Source: Lactococcus allomyrinae (GTDB lineage: Bacteria; Bacillota; Bacilli; Lactobacillales; Streptococcaceae). From it: a stretch of DNA of 64,000 bases. The position numbers and the translations under genes are program-made. The stretch lies in NCBI RefSeq assembly GCF_003627095.1, contig NZ_CP032627.1, forward strand, positions 1,488,001-1,552,000, given 5' to 3'. The notes under the pieces are model-generated. The model saw nothing but the letters and a program-made list of their open reading frames with translations. It was not told the DNA's origin and made no database searches. Positions 35,492-49,787 of the stretch are shown piece after piece. Numbering within the stretch: position 1 is the first letter of the stretch; the number at the start of each line of letters is the position of its first letter.

Positions 35492-35929
35492 TTAGGTCAG
35501 TTTCTGACTATAGATATCCGCCAAAATTCCAAGCAGCATTTGCTTATATTCAAAATCATCCACAAGCACCCCTCGCAAACACCCCTGTTCGTAGTAAAGA
35601 TCACAGAGCTGACCAAACAGCCGATGATATTGCACGGCTTCATTAGGAACACCTCGCATATTTTCACTCGCCAAGTTGACAAATAAAATCAGCATACTTT
35701 CTTCGTCAAGATGCTCTGGCTTAATCCAATAATTTGCGTAAGCAGAAATCACAAATTCAGCAATAAAATCTGATATAAACTGTGGTTCAAAGTAATCATA
35801 TTTATAAAGCTCATGCGTCACCACCGCACGCTCCGCCATTCGTTCAGCCAATTGGCGTGTCGCCAAATCCACCATTGGTTCATATTCAGAATCCGCCTGT
35901 TTCAAGCGAAAATCATCTTCATTTTCCAT
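35492..35929 (-). CDS. Conserved hypothetical acidic protein, leaderless
   Basis: About 145 residues, acidic and helical, with no recognised domain; motifs such as Y-E-P-M-V-D-L-A-T-R-Q-L-A and D-Y-F-E-P-Q-F-I-S-D-F are visible but not diagnostic. I chose the ATG at 35929 because the promoter (TTGGCA-18-TATAAT, 35965-35936) ends six bases before it, leaving no room for a 5' leader or ribosome site. A long-hairpin repeat abuts the promoter. Function unknown. Confidence 0.7.
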   Translation of the reverse strand: MENEDDFRLKQADSEYEPMVDLATRQLAERMAERAVVTHELYKYDYFEPQFISDFIAEFVISAYANYWIKPEHLDEESMLILFVNLASENMRGVPNEAVQYHRLFGQLCDLYYEQGCLRGVLVDDFEYKQMLLGILADIYSQKLT

Positions 35930-35935
35930 GATTTT

Positions 35936-35965
35936 ATTATACCAAGATGTGAGTACGATTGCCAA
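35936..35965 (-). promoter_or_regulatory. Promoter giving a leaderless message
   Basis: Minus sense: TTGGCA, 18-base spacer, TG-G-TATAAT. The start codon of the 145-residue protein begins six bases after the -10 hexamer. The spacer contains ACTCACATCTT, the edge of the R3 repeat. Confidence 0.65.
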
Positions 35966-36052
35966 GAAATGCAGCGAAATGGGGATAGAGTGAATGAATG
36001 GATAGCAGAGTACCTTTTTTCACTCATTTCTAATCATAAGAAATTGATGATT
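35944..36052 (-). repeat. Long-hairpin repeat R3 (diverged)
   Basis: Bounded by AAGATGTGAG at 35944 and another AAGATGT at 36053, with CACTCATTTCT able to pair with AGAAATG-type sequence on the other arm. The tip is degenerate compared with R1 and R2. It ends 15 bases before the start codon at 35929. Confidence 0.55.
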
Positions 36053-36113
36053 AAGATGTCAGTAACATCAGAAATTCACTGTAATGGTTGACACTAATAA
36101 CTTCAAAAAGCTA

Positions 36114-40616
<4,503 letters not shown>

Positions 40617-40641
40617 TTTTTTACACCTTCAAAACAATAAG

Positions 40642-40681
40642 CGCCAGAACGATAATAGGAGGAAACCATTCATTCTAGCGC
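40642..40681. other. Hairpin between ABC ATPase gene and GH3 gene
   Basis: AGCGCTAGAA pairs with TTCTGGCGCT around a loop of about 20 bases. There is no T-run in minus sense, so it may modulate mRNA stability between the transporter and enzyme halves of the operon rather than end transcription. Confidence 0.5.
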
Positions 40682-40695
40682 TCATCTTACACTTT

Positions 40696-41754
40696 TTACT
40701 TTTTATGACCAGTCAGCTGAGTTGGAAGTTCTTTTCCTTGCCTCAACTCATCATAGAGAATACACCCTACCAAATGACTCGCATCATCTCCTGAGACATC
40801 TGTCGGTTTCAAATCAACCTCATACTCCCGACAGCCCTCATGGACAAAAGCACAACGATCAGCGAAAGGACAACCAGCCCCCAAAGTCGCCATATCAGGC
40901 GGCGTTCCAGGAATACCGCCCAACTCTCGCCGCGGTCCATGCAAAGGCGGAAATGAATTAATCAAGCCTTTAGTATAAGGATGCCTCGCGTGCTCATACA
41001 AATCCAACGCAGGCCCATCTTCAATAATCTGACCCGCATACATAATCGCAATCCGATCCGCAATCTCAATCAACAAAGACATATCATGCGTGATAAAAAT
41101 AACCGCAAATCCCAGCTTCTTACGCAACTCCGTAATCTGCTCCACAATCTGTCGCTGCATGACCACATCAAGTGCCGTCGTCGGCTCATCCATGATTAAA
41201 ACCTTTGGCTCAAGCGCCAAAGCCATCGCAATCATGACCCGTTGTCGCATCCCGCCAGACAGCTGATGAGGAAAAGATTCCAAACGGTCAGGGGAAATTC
41301 CCACCATTTCCATCAATTCCACCGCACGCTTTTGCAGCTGCATCTTATCCCAGTCTGGGCGGTGCGCCTGTATGGCATCCTTGATTTGACGTCCCACCTT
41401 ATACACAGGGTTGAGCGAGTTCATCGCCCCTTGAAAAACGACAGCTTCATCAACCCAGCGTTGTTCACGCAGCTCCTTATCGGACATTTTCAGCAAATCA
41501 CGTCGTTCGCCATCGACCCCTTTTATCCAAACTTCGCCACTCGTAATCAATCCTGGCGGAGGCAATAAACGCGTCGCACCATAAACCAAAGTTGATTTCC
41601 CACAACCCGATTCACCAGCCAAGCCTAAAACCTCTCCCTCATGCAAGGTCAAGCTGACGCCACGCAAAACGTGTGCCGCATCATCTGTATAGCCATAATC
41701 TACACTCAAATTCTTAATTTCAAGTACAGGCTCTGCTTTTGAAAAATCTGTCAT
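40696..41754 (-). CDS. ABC transporter ATP-binding protein, OppD-type
   Basis: The 352-residue ATPase has Walker A G-E-S-G-C-G-K-S-T (near residue 47), signature L-S-G-G-M-R-Q-R (near 165), Walker B V-L-I-M-D-E-P-T and the Opp/Dpp C-terminal cysteine region G-C-P-F-A-D-R-C...C that can hold an iron-sulfur cluster in this family. It powers import together with the second ATPase. It overlaps the permease gene by four bases. Although this family is named for peptides, several members carry cello- or other beta-oligosaccharides, and the neighbours here are glycosidases. Confidence 0.9.
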   Translation of the reverse strand: MTDFSKAEPVLEIKNLSVDYGYTDDAAHVLRGVSLTLHEGEVLGLAGESGCGKSTLVYGATRLLPPPGLITSGEVWIKGVDGERRDLLKMSDKELREQRWVDEAVVFQGAMNSLNPVYKVGRQIKDAIQAHRPDWDKMQLQKRAVELMEMVGISPDRLESFPHQLSGGMRQRVMIAMALALEPKVLIMDEPTTALDVVMQRQIVEQITELRKKLGFAVIFITHDMSLLIEIADRIAIMYAGQIIEDGPALDLYEHARHPYTKGLINSFPPLHGPRRELGGIPGTPPDMATLGAGCPFADRCAFVHEGCREYEVDLKPTDVSGDDASHLVGCILYDELRQGKELPTQLTGHKK

Positions 41755-42746
41755 GATTTTACCTCCTGACCTTTGATGACACGCCCTCGTTCATCATGAT
41801 TACGATTAGCAATCGGCGTAAAACCAACACGTGGACGAATGCCACGTTTTTTCAAAATCTTAGCGTTCATGCCCGTATTACGCAAGCGTGGATTGACAAA
41901 TTCATCAATCCCAAAATTAATCAAAGCAAGACTCATCCCAAGAAAAGCCACACAAAGCCCCGCAGGCGCATACCACCACCATTGCCCCGAGGTAAACGCG
42001 CCATTATTTTGCGCATAATAAAGTACCGTTCCCCAAGACCAATCTGAAGGCGGGATAATCCCAATATAAGACAAAGTCACAAGTGACATAATCGCAGCCG
42101 TTACCGTGCCAATAAAAGTCGAAGCCAAAATCGCTGTCAAGTTTGGCAAAATCTCAAAAATGATAATCCGCCAACGTGACTCGCCAGAAGCACGCGCTGC
42201 CTCTACAAAATCACGTGTCCGCAAAGACATCGTTTGCGAGCGCAACACCCGTGCACCCCAAGCCCAGCCCGTAAATGAAATCACTAATACAATCGCGCCA
42301 AGTCCCGCATTTTGCATCGTCCCCATGATGATAATAATCAAAGGCAAGCCAGGAATAACCAAGAAAATATTTGTCAACATGGACAACAGCTCATCGCCCC
42401 AGCCCGACAAGAAACCAGCCGAGACACCAATAACTGCAGCGAGCACCGTCGCAATCACTCCCGTAGATAAGCTCACCACCATAACGCCACGTGTTCCGAT
42501 CACTAATTGTGAGAAAATATCCTGTCCCACATTAGTTGTCCCCAAAAGATGTTGCATAGACGGTGCAGCATTTGACAAAGGAGACGTTTTATTTGGGTCA
42601 AATGGTGCAAGGATCGGTCCAAAAATTGCGACCAAGATAAAGAAAGCAAAAATACTTAAACCGATGATTGACTTCGTATTTCGTAAGAAAACCATATGCT
42701 GTTTTTTTGCCACTTTTGGCTCTGATGTTTGTTTTACTTCAGTCAT
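41751..42746 (-). CDS. ABC transporter permease, OppC-type
   Basis: About 331 residues with an N-terminal membrane helix (about residue 30-50) and a BPD_transp_1 domain of five further helices, including the cytoplasmic E-A-A-x3-G loop (V-E-A-A-R-A-S-G-E-S). I placed the start at M-T-E-V-K-Q (42746) because AAAGGAGGGG stands just before it; the open frame upstream lies inside the OppB gene. It forms the membrane channel with the OppB-type permease. Confidence 0.92.
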   Translation of the reverse strand: MTEVKQTSEPKVAKKQHMVFLRNTKSIIGLSIFAFFILVAIFGPILAPFDPNKTSPLSNAAPSMQHLLGTTNVGQDIFSQLVIGTRGVMVVSLSTGVIATVLAAVIGVSAGFLSGWGDELLSMLTNIFLVIPGLPLIIIIMGTMQNAGLGAIVLVISFTGWAWGARVLRSQTMSLRTRDFVEAARASGESRWRIIIFEILPNLTAILASTFIGTVTAAIMSLVTLSYIGIIPPSDWSWGTVLYYAQNNGAFTSGQWWWYAPAGLCVAFLGMSLALINFGIDEFVNPRLRNTGMNAKILKKRGIRPRVGFTPIANRNHDERGRVIKGQEVKS

Positions 42747-42747
42747 T

Positions 42748-43728
42748 TTACCCCTCCTTTCGCGTCCGTGGGTCAAGAAAGGCATAAACCACATCCGCCA
42801 CAATATTTGCAAGTAGTACCGACATTGTAATCACAAGGAAAATCCCTTGCATCAATGGATAATCGTGATTATTTGTTGCTTGAAGCAGACGATAGCCAAT
42901 CCCTTGATAATTAAAGACTTGTTCCATAACCAAAGTCCCAGAAACCACAAAACCAAGTGATAAAGCAAACCCAGAAATCTGTGGCAAAATCGCATTTCTT
43001 GAAGCATAGCGGAACATAACGACTGATTCTCTCAAACCTTTAGCATGAGCGACCGTCACATAGTCCTCTGAAGAAACCGTGACCATCATATTCCGCATCC
43101 CAAGAATCCAACCTGCCATTGAGCTTAAAACAATCGTCAAAGCAGGAAGAAATCCATAATAAGCCACCGAAGAAATAAAAGCACCGTTCAGTCCTGGCAT
43201 CGCATCAATCGAATAAGATCCGCCTTGTGGGAACCATTGTAATGCTGTTGCAAAAATCGCAATCGCCATCAAGCCAATCCAAAAATAAGGAACAGATGAA
43301 AAGAAAGTTGTAATAGGAATCAAAGCATCCCATTTTGTACCACGACGCCAACCCAAAATAATACCAATCGTTGTCCCAATCACAAAAGCAATAATCGTTG
43401 CTAAGCCCACCAGACCAATCGTCCAAGGCAAAGATTGAGCAATAATCGTCGAAACTTTTGTCGGATAAGCTTGCAAGGATACACCGAGATTGCCATGAAA
43501 AAGCTTGACCCAATAATCAATATATTGTTGCCAAAGGGTTTCATGTGAATCCATTCCAAAAAGTTTACGCAATGAATTAACCGCGTCAACCGAAATTTGT
43601 CCCTGATAGCGCGCAATTAATGCTTGCACAGGGTCTCCAGGCATCATTCGCGGAATAAAGAAATTCAACGTTACTGCTGCCCATGCCGTTACGATATAAA
43701 AAGTCGCACGACGAATGAAAAATTTCAT
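42748..43728 (-). CDS. ABC transporter permease, OppB-type
   Basis: The 326-residue protein has the typical N-terminal F-F-I-R-R...[12 protein letters not shown] motif, six membrane helices and the cytoplasmic loop V-A-H-A-K-G-L-R-E. It pairs with the OppC-type permease. The start overlaps the stop of the second ATPase gene by four bases and its stop touches the ribosome site of the next gene, so translation is tightly coupled. Confidence 0.92.
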   Translation of the reverse strand: MKFFIRRATFYIVTAWAAVTLNFFIPRMMPGDPVQALIARYQGQISVDAVNSLRKLFGMDSHETLWQQYIDYWVKLFHGNLGVSLQAYPTKVSTIIAQSLPWTIGLVGLATIIAFVIGTTIGIILGWRRGTKWDALIPITTFFSSVPYFWIGLMAIAIFATALQWFPQGGSYSIDAMPGLNGAFISSVAYYGFLPALTIVLSSMAGWILGMRNMMVTVSSEDYVTVAHAKGLRESVVMFRYASRNAILPQISGFALSLGFVVSGTLVMEQVFNYQGIGYRLLQATNNHDYPLMQGIFLVITMSVLLANIVADVVYAFLDPRTRKEG

Positions 43729-44873
43729 GAGTTAATCTCCTTATTTTGAGCAATTTTTGCTTTGACTTCATCAGGCAATTCCATATCATGGATTGTTTTA
43801 AGTTCACCCTTATCTCCGATATTTACCATCGCTTCAGGATGATCCGTATAAAGCCAACACGCTACTTCTTGGCCCGTCGCAGCTCGTACTGTCGGTGGCA
43901 CCTCACGCGCGCAAAGCTCCGTAGCAAACGGACAACGTGTCCGAAAACGACAACCTGACGGTGGATCAATCAAGCTTGGTGCTTCCCCGTGTGCCTCGCC
44001 TCGCAAAGCATTGAGCGCATCAGGGTCAGGTGCCGAGTTCACCAACAAATCCGTATAAGGATGCGCTGGATGTTGTGTGACCATCTCAGATGGACCACGC
44101 TCAATCACCCGTCCTGCGTACATAACCAAAGTCTCATCAGCAAAATACCGAGCCGAAGCCACATCGTGCGTAATATACAAAATCGCAATTCCTTCATTGT
44201 CACGCAAATCTTTAAGAAGGTTGAGAATGCCCAGACGAATAGATACATCTAGCATAGAGATTGGCTCATCAGCAAGTAACACTTTAGGATCTGCCGCCAA
44301 AGCACGTGCAATAGAAACCCGCTGACGCTGTCCTCCCGAAAGCTCATGAGGAAATTTATCAATATATCGCTCCGCTGGCGTTAATTTTACTCTCTGGAGT
44401 AATTCAATCACGGCTTCTTCTAACTTCTTACCACGCAGTCCCTTTTTGTGAATCTGTAAAGCACGCCCAAGAATATAGCGAATTGTATGTACTGCATTCA
44501 ATGAACCAAAAGGGTCTTGAAAAATCATTTGCACTTGATTGGTATATTCACGAAACCTTTTCCCCGATTTTGCATTGACAGGCTGTCCATTAAGCTCAAT
44601 CGTACCACTCGTAATCGGCACAAGTTGGCTTAATAATTTTGCGATAGTAGATTTACCAGAGCCAGACTCTCCCACCAGAGCAACCACCTGACCTGCGTAC
44701 AAATCAAGGCTGACATCATCTGTCGCGTGCACGACCTTATCCCGTTTAATCCCACCAACCGGAAAGTGCTTAACGATGTGTTTTGCACTCAAAACTGGAC
44801 TTTCATTTGTTTCACGAGAAGATTCCGTTGCTTTTGAATTTATTGTAGTTTTCATATTTTCTTTCACTGGCAA
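43725..44873 (-). CDS. ABC transporter ATP-binding protein, OppF-type
   Basis: The 382-residue ATPase has G-E-S-G-S-G-K-S-T (Walker A), L-S-G-G-Q-R-Q-R (signature), V-L-L-A-D-E-P (Walker B) and a C-terminal cysteine segment ([10 protein letters not shown]...C). It is the partner of the OppD-type ATPase. The marked start is TTG with GAAGGTG upstream; an ATG six codons later is an alternative with a weaker site. A 263-base gap with two hairpins separates it from the binding-protein gene. Confidence 0.9.
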   Translation of the reverse strand: MPVKENMKTTINSKATESSRETNESPVLSAKHIVKHFPVGGIKRDKVVHATDDVSLDLYAGQVVALVGESGSGKSTIAKLLSQLVPITSGTIELNGQPVNAKSGKRFREYTNQVQMIFQDPFGSLNAVHTIRYILGRALQIHKKGLRGKKLEEAVIELLQRVKLTPAERYIDKFPHELSGGQRQRVSIARALAADPKVLLADEPISMLDVSIRLGILNLLKDLRDNEGIAILYITHDVASARYFADETLVMYAGRVIERGPSEMVTQHPAHPYTDLLVNSAPDPDALNALRGEAHGEAPSLIDPPSGCRFRTRCPFATELCAREVPPTVRAATGQEVACWLYTDHPEAMVNIGDKGELKTIHDMELPDEVKAKIAQNKEINS

Positions 44874-45042
44874 TTTAGCACCTTCTTTTTAAATTAAAGT
44901 TCTTCAGAAACTCTTTTACTTTTGCAAACGGAGTTTGATGAAAAAATAAAGTTTATAAATACATTTATTACTATAAATTATTCGCTACAAGATGCTTTAA
45001 CGAATAACTACTTCATAGTGTAAAACTCACACCATGACATCT

Positions 45043-45113
45043 ATCTTTAAAATTCCAGTGAATCTTAAAGATGGATTAACATAGTAAAGAAAAGGCTCAA
45101 AAGAACCCTTTCT
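45043..45113 (-). terminator. Partial terminator and hairpin after the binding-protein gene
   Basis: In minus sense AAAGGGTTC-TTTT-GAGCCTTT-TCTTT lies 25-50 bases after the stop. A second stem (ATCTTTAAGATTC with GAATTTTAAAGAT) lacks a T-run. Such structures between binding protein and membrane genes usually let the binding protein be made in excess. Confidence 0.65.
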
Positions 45114-45136
45114 GCTTACTTCTTCTTTTATTTGAT

Positions 45137-46800
45137 TCAGTTACTTGCTGGTTTTAGTTTAGTTAAAACTAAGGTTTCAGCTGGCGTTGTCATATTGATA
45201 TCTGTATATGGATTTTCTTTCGTTGGCCATCCCGTGTAGTATCTTTCTGTATAATTTCCCCAAACTGGAACTTCAAGTACAGGAATAACTGGAACTTGTT
45301 CTACATATACCTTTTGAATCGTGGCAAGGTCTTTCGTTCTTTGTGCATCAGAAGTGGCATTAGCATAATCTTTCAGAGCAGCTGAGGCTTCTGGATTTTG
45401 GAAACGACCAAAATTATAGGTTGCAACTTGCCCAAGTGGTTTGTAGAAAGATTGGTCCATTGAATCAAGGTAGATGTTATATGGAGTAAATCCAGAATCT
45501 GTCCAGTGAAGCGCACCATCAAAGTTCCCCTTAGAAATTTGATCATTCCATGTATCATAAGATGGATTTTGAACTGTGACTTTCGCACCCAAAGACTCAA
45601 TTTCAGAACCAATAAGTTGAAGCTCTGCATCATAGTCTGACCAACCTGCTGGGTCTGTCAACATGACTGTTACTGCATTACCTTTTGCATCCTTCAATCC
45701 ATTCTTAGTACCCACTCCTGTGTAGCCGGCTTTTGTAAGAATTGTTTTTGCATCAGAAAGACTCGTCTTGAAAGTTTGTCCTGTATAATCTGACGAGATA
45801 AAATCTTTACCTGATTCTGGAAGCCCTGTAACACTCGTAATTGGGCTTGATGCACCTGTAGTTCCTTGTTGAGAAAGTTGTGCGCGGTCAATCACTGTTG
45901 ACACTGCTTGACGGAAACTAAGATTTGAAAAAGCCCCTTTGGCATCATTGGTAAATAACGTTGTGTTACCAAGTGTTGATGGATACCATGCTTTATTCGC
46001 TTTATTTTTGCCAACCACGCTGTCTTGTAATTTGCGATATAAACGAAGCCGTGGTCAACTTGACCTGATGTCATTGCGTTTGTCAAAGAAGTATTATCAT
46101 TGTATTCAATATAGCGAATCGTTGGAACTTTAAGTTTTCCACCCCAATAATTTGGATTGGCAGTCAAAGTTACTCCTTGAGTTGACCAAGATTTAAGCAC
46201 GTAAGGTCCTGTACCTACTGGTTTTTGGTCAGTCCATTTTGTTGCGTCTTGGTCTTTCCAAATATGTTCTGGAATAATAAATTGGCCATAAATTGCACTT
46301 TGATGCACATATTGATTTGACGTAAAGTTGATCGTTACTGTATCACCAGATGTGGTAATATCTCCAAATGGAATGGATTGGCTATTCAAAGCTGGTGTTT
46401 TCTTCATAAGATTGAAAGTATAAGCAACATCTTCTGCGGTCAATGGCTTACCATCTGACCATTTCACACCTTTACGAATAGTAAATTTAACTTGGGTATA
46501 ATCTGAGTTCCATTCCCATTTTGTAGCTAACCAACCTTGAGGTTTTTGAGTGGGGTCAACATCATTATATTGAACCAATGTTTCATAAATCGCATAACGA
46601 TAACCTTGAACTGAAGCTGCTGAAGTCCCTAAGAAAGGATTTGAGTTATTCGTTTGAGGACCATCTGGTTTACCAAATGTAAGCACATGTGAAGGTGCTG
46701 CAGTTTTGTTACCACTAGCACTTGATGAACCACAGGCAGCAAGTGTTGCAACGGCAAGGACAGATGCACTACCAAGTGCAACTTTTTTCCAAAGTTTCAT
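45137..46800 (-). CDS. ABC transporter substrate-binding lipoprotein, OppA family, frameshifted
   Basis: Joined across one frameshift the protein has about 554 residues: a lipoprotein signal with L-A-A-C (near residue 20) and a family-5 solute-binding domain (K-L-K-V-P-T-I-R-Y-I-E-Y; W-S-D-G-K-P-L-T-A-E-D-V). The ATG at 46800 has AGGAGG upstream. The break is in the A5 run (plus 46005-46009) within L-A-K-N-K-A; one extra A restores it. It should deliver ligand to the permease pair. Given the glycosidases and kinase downstream, a beta-oligosaccharide is the likely ligand, although the family also binds peptides. Confidence 0.85.
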
Positions 46801-46913
46801 TTTGTTTCCTCCTAATGAAAACAATTTTATTTTACAAATTAAAATACAAAGTCTAACTTCCATTTAGTATTTCTCTTATCATAGATAAGAGAAAGGGCTA
46901 GCCCTTTGAATTT

Positions 46914-46954
46914 TGATTACGCTTACATTATATCTGTTTTTATTGTAGAGTCAA
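46914..46954 (-). promoter_or_regulatory. Promoter and cre site of the sugar transport operon
   Basis: Minus sense: TTGACT (46954-46949), 16-base spacer, TATAAT (46932-46927), directly followed by TGTAAGCGTAATCA (46927-46914). The last matches the CcpA cre consensus TGWAANCGNTNWCA at 13 of 14 positions. CcpA bound there would cover the transcription start and repress in glucose. Confidence 0.78.
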
Positions 46955-46975
46955 TAGCTATATTATCTTTTGGGA

Positions 46976-47003
46976 GCGGTACCAAAAATACGGTACAATT
47001 TTA
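46976..47003. promoter_or_regulatory. Candidate RpiR operator boxes
   Basis: GCGGTACCA at 46976 and CGGTAC 14 bases on form a direct repeat just upstream of the -35 element; a third GCGGTACCA is at 47131 near the end of the regulator gene. Repeated boxes between a regulator and its target promoter suggest binding by the adjacent RpiR protein. Confidence 0.4.
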
Positions 47004-47033
47004 TCTTAATACATACAAAAATAATAAAGATGT

Positions 47034-47094
47034 AAAAAATCGAGATTCATCAATCGCATTAACTAGCGATTCTGAACCTCGATTATTACAAAAT
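47034..47094 (-). terminator. Terminator of the rpiR-type gene
   Basis: A long stem in minus sense, AATCGAGGTTCAGAATCGC with its near-complement, followed by TTTTTT, about 50 bases after the regulator stop. Confidence 0.85.
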
Positions 47095-47141
47095 CAAAAT
47101 TTATTACTTACATTGTTCCGAAGGATAAATTGCGGTACCAG

Positions 47142-47867
47142 CTATTTTTCTTCCAAAATCATCTCAGATAATACTTCTATTATAAATATTGCTGGAATTT
47201 GGCTTGTTAAATCTCCATAAAGATTAATACGACGTTCTTCTACTTTGTAGTTTATAGAGATATTGCTTATTCTTGCTAAAGTACTTTCATCATGGGGTGT
47301 AACTGACGCAATCAAAACCTTATCTTTATTTTTTACATGCTGCAATACCTCAAGTAGTTCCCCCGTTTCTCCAGAAATTGAAAAAACAATAATTAAACTA
47401 TCTTGTGATTCTATGAGACGAGAATCCAAAGGATAGGTCATATCTGTCAATGCTGAAGCATTGAGGTTTAACGTCGCAAACCTGCGAGTTGCATATCGGC
47501 AAATATTCCCTGATGCGCCAAGACCAAAAAAGATAATACTATCAGCTTTTATCATCATTTCTGATAATTGACGACATTTTCCTATTAGTTCTGTGGGATA
47601 GTGACTTGCTGACAATAGACGAAACATATCACTGTCAGCAGTTGATTTCATTTGCTGATTTTCAACAAACTCTTGAAAATTATAATACGAATCGTAACCT
47701 AGTTTACGAATCAGTCTCATAACACTAGATGAGCCAGCATGAGCCTCTAACGCGATATCTCTGACATGCATATAGGGAATTTTTTCAAAATTATCACGTA
47801 AATAATTATAGATTGATTTCTCAGTCTCCGTTAATTTTTTAAAATCTACTTTCCCTAAAAATGCCAT
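47142..47867 (-). CDS. MurR/RpiR family transcriptional regulator
   Basis: The 241-residue protein has an N-terminal HTH_6 domain (about 10-75, with V-R-D-I-A-L-E-A-H-A-G-S-S-S-V-M-R) and a C-terminal SIS domain (about 105-230) that binds phosphorylated sugars in this family. It lies just upstream of the sugar operon in the same direction but has its own terminator. A phosphosugar ligand would fit a pathway in which the imported glucoside is phosphorylated by the ROK kinase. Confidence 0.88.
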   Translation of the reverse strand: MAFLGKVDFKKLTETEKSIYNYLRDNFEKIPYMHVRDIALEAHAGSSSVMRLIRKLGYDSYYNFQEFVENQQMKSTADSDMFRLLSASHYPTELIGKCRQLSEMMIKADSIIFFGLGASGNICRYATRRFATLNLNASALTDMTYPLDSRLIESQDSLIIVFSISGETGELLEVLQHVKNKDKVLIASVTPHDESTLARISNISINYKVEERRINLYGDLTSQIPAIFIIEVLSEMILEEK

Positions 47868-48263
47868 TTTTTATTACTCCTTTATATCTGCGTTACAAAA
47901 ACTAACAACGAATTGACACCTTCCTCGCAAAAACGCTACCAATCTTCTCGTCCTGCTCTTTATTAGCGGCTTGTGATTGATGGGATAACTAGCAGCTGCA
48001 ATCAGCATTCCGACGAAGCGGGTGATAATTCTCTCAATTGATAAATTGATTATACCAAAAAAACGCTTACAGTTCTTTGTTATTGTAAAATTTTCGCAAG
48101 TTTTCTAAACTAGTGCAATCTATCCATCATTTTCTTCAAAGATGAAATGGAACGCGGATAATTTTGGGGTGAGTAAGTTTACAGACTATATCTATCTCAT
48201 AAGCCTAATGAATCTGATTGTATAGCTCCAAACATTATTTTAGAAAACTCTCACATTTTACAA
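47868..48263. other. Regulator promoter/leader and spacer DNA
   Basis: On the minus strand TGTAAGCGTTTTTTTGG leads into TATAAT (near 48052), so a -10 with a partial cre-like match lies about 180 bases before the regulator gene. The transcribed leader contains GC-rich segments (ACCCGCTTCG, GCTGATTGCAGC) that may fold. The remainder to 48263 shows nothing recognisable. Confidence 0.4.
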
Positions 48264-48324
48264 TAAAAAAATTGCCACGGTGCAACTTCATACAAAAGCG
48301 ATGAAGTTTACCATGACAAATTTT
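48264..48324 (-). terminator. Terminator of the asnS operon
   Basis: Minus sense: a two-part stem with ACTTCAT/ATGAAGT at the tip and AAATTTGTCATGGT paired to ACCGTGGCAATTT at the base, followed by TTTTTTT. It lies about 120 bases after the asnS stop. Confidence 0.85.
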
Positions 48325-48443
48325 AACTTAGCAACCGTCACCCCTATAAGGTGGCGGGATAAGCAGCGCTAAGCTCTGCTTTCGTTCTACTAACAGCTGT
48401 GTAGGAAAAGAATTCCCCACAACTGAAGTAATCACTTTAATTT

Positions 48444-49787
48444 TTAAGGTTTGATACGATTAATCATTCGTGGGAATGGAATTGCTTCACGGATATGTTC
48501 TGTCCCTGCTGCAAAAGTAACCATTCGCTCAAGTCCAAGTCCAAAGCCTGCGTGAGGTACTGAACCAAATTTACGAAGCTCCAAGTACCATTCGTAGTCT
48601 GCTGGATTTAGACCAAAGTCAGCAATTTTCTGAAGCAACAAATCATAATCTGTCTCACGCTCAGAACCACCGATAATCTCTCCATAACCTTCTGGTGCAA
48701 GCAAGTCGGCACAGAGGACACGCTCAGGATTACCAGGTACTGGACGCATATAAAAGGCCTTAAAGCTTGCTGGATAATTAATCACAAAGGTTGGGACACC
48801 GTAAAAGTTTGACAACCAAGTTTCATGTGGAGAGCCAAAATCATCGCCATGCTCTACGTGTTCATAGTCTGTATCTTCATCGTGTTCGTGTACTTGTAAC
48901 AAATCTATTGCATCATCGTAAGATACTCTCATAAATGGCGTATCAATATATTTTTGTAAAAGACTGGTATCACGTTCAAGTGTTTCTAACGCATAAGCTG
49001 CATTATCCAAAACACCTTGTAACAAAGCTTTGACATAAGCTTCTTGAATATCCAAAGATTCATCATGTGTCACAAAAGGATACTCAGCATCCATCATCCA
49101 AAACTCCGTTAAGTGACGACGAGTTTTAGATTTTTCTGCACGGAAAACAGGGCCAAAGTCAAAAACGCGACCAAGTGCCATGGCACCAGCTTCAAGATAA
49201 AGTTGTCCAGATTGACTTAAAAATGCAGGATTGCCAAAATAGTCCGTTTCAAAAAGTTCTGTCGTATTTTCAGCCGCATTACCTGAAAGAATCGGAGAGT
49301 CAAACTTAATAAAACCATTTTTCGCAAAGAAATCATAGCTGGCATAGATAATGGCATTGCGGATTTGCATAATTGCCATTTGACGTTTTGAACGCAACCA
49401 AAGATGACGATTATCTAATAAAAACTCAACCCCATGCTCTTTTGGCGTGATTGGATAATCTTGTGAAGCTCCTATAACTTCAAGATCAGTCACATCCAGT
49501 TCATAGCCAAATTTTGAGCGTGCATCTTCTTTAACTATACCTGTCACATAAACAGAAGTTTCTTGGGATAAGTGTTTGATTGCATCAAACTTGGCAACTC
49601 CAATTTCTTCGCCATATTTTTCAATCATATTTGGCTTGAAGACGACCGCTTGGAAAAACGCTGTCCCGTCGCGCAATTGGAGAAATTGAAGTTTCCCTTT
49701 ACCAGATTTGTCAGCGACCCAAGCGCCGATTTTTACTGTTTCACCGACGTGTTTTTTCACATCAATGATTGAAATTAAGTCTTTCAT
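48444..49787 (-). CDS. asnS: Asparaginyl-tRNA synthetase
   Basis: The 447-residue class IIb aminoacyl-tRNA synthetase has an N-terminal OB-fold ([13 protein letters not shown]) and class II motifs 2 ([15 protein letters not shown]) and 3 (G-F-G-L-G-L-E-R-M). It attaches asparagine to tRNA-Asn. Its ATG overlaps the stop of the preceding gene as ATGA, and AGAAGGA stands upstream. The order aspB-asnS is conserved in Bacillus and lactic acid bacteria. Confidence 0.97.
   Translation of the reverse strand: MKDLISIIDVKKHVGETVKIGAWVADKSGKGKLQFLQLRDGTAFFQAVVFKPNMIEKYGEEIGVAKFDAIKHLSQETSVYVTGIVKEDARSKFGYELDVTDLEVIGASQDYPITPKEHGVEFLLDNRHLWLRSKRQMAIMQIRNAIIYASYDFFAKNGFIKFDSPILSGNAAENTTELFETDYFGNPAFLSQSGQLYLEAGAMALGRVFDFGPVFRAEKSKTRRHLTEFWMMDAEYPFVTHDESLDIQEAYVKALLQGVLDNAAYALETLERDTSLLQKYIDTPFMRVSYDDAIDLLQVHEHDEDTDYEHVEHGDDFGSPHETWLSNFYGVPTFVINYPASFKAFYMRPVPGNPERVLCADLLAPEGYGEIIGGSERETDYDLLLQKIADFGLNPADYEWYLELRKFGSVPHAGFGLGLERMVTFAAGTEHIREAIPFPRMINRIKP

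Noticed and set aside
42106-42816. 236-codon plus-strand ORF
   Set aside because: It is fully antisense to the OppC-type permease in GC-richer DNA; no ribosome site or protein family pattern.
46906-47220. 104-codon plus-strand ORF
   Set aside because: It crosses the sugar operon promoter, the cre site and the regulator terminator, so it is not credible as a gene.
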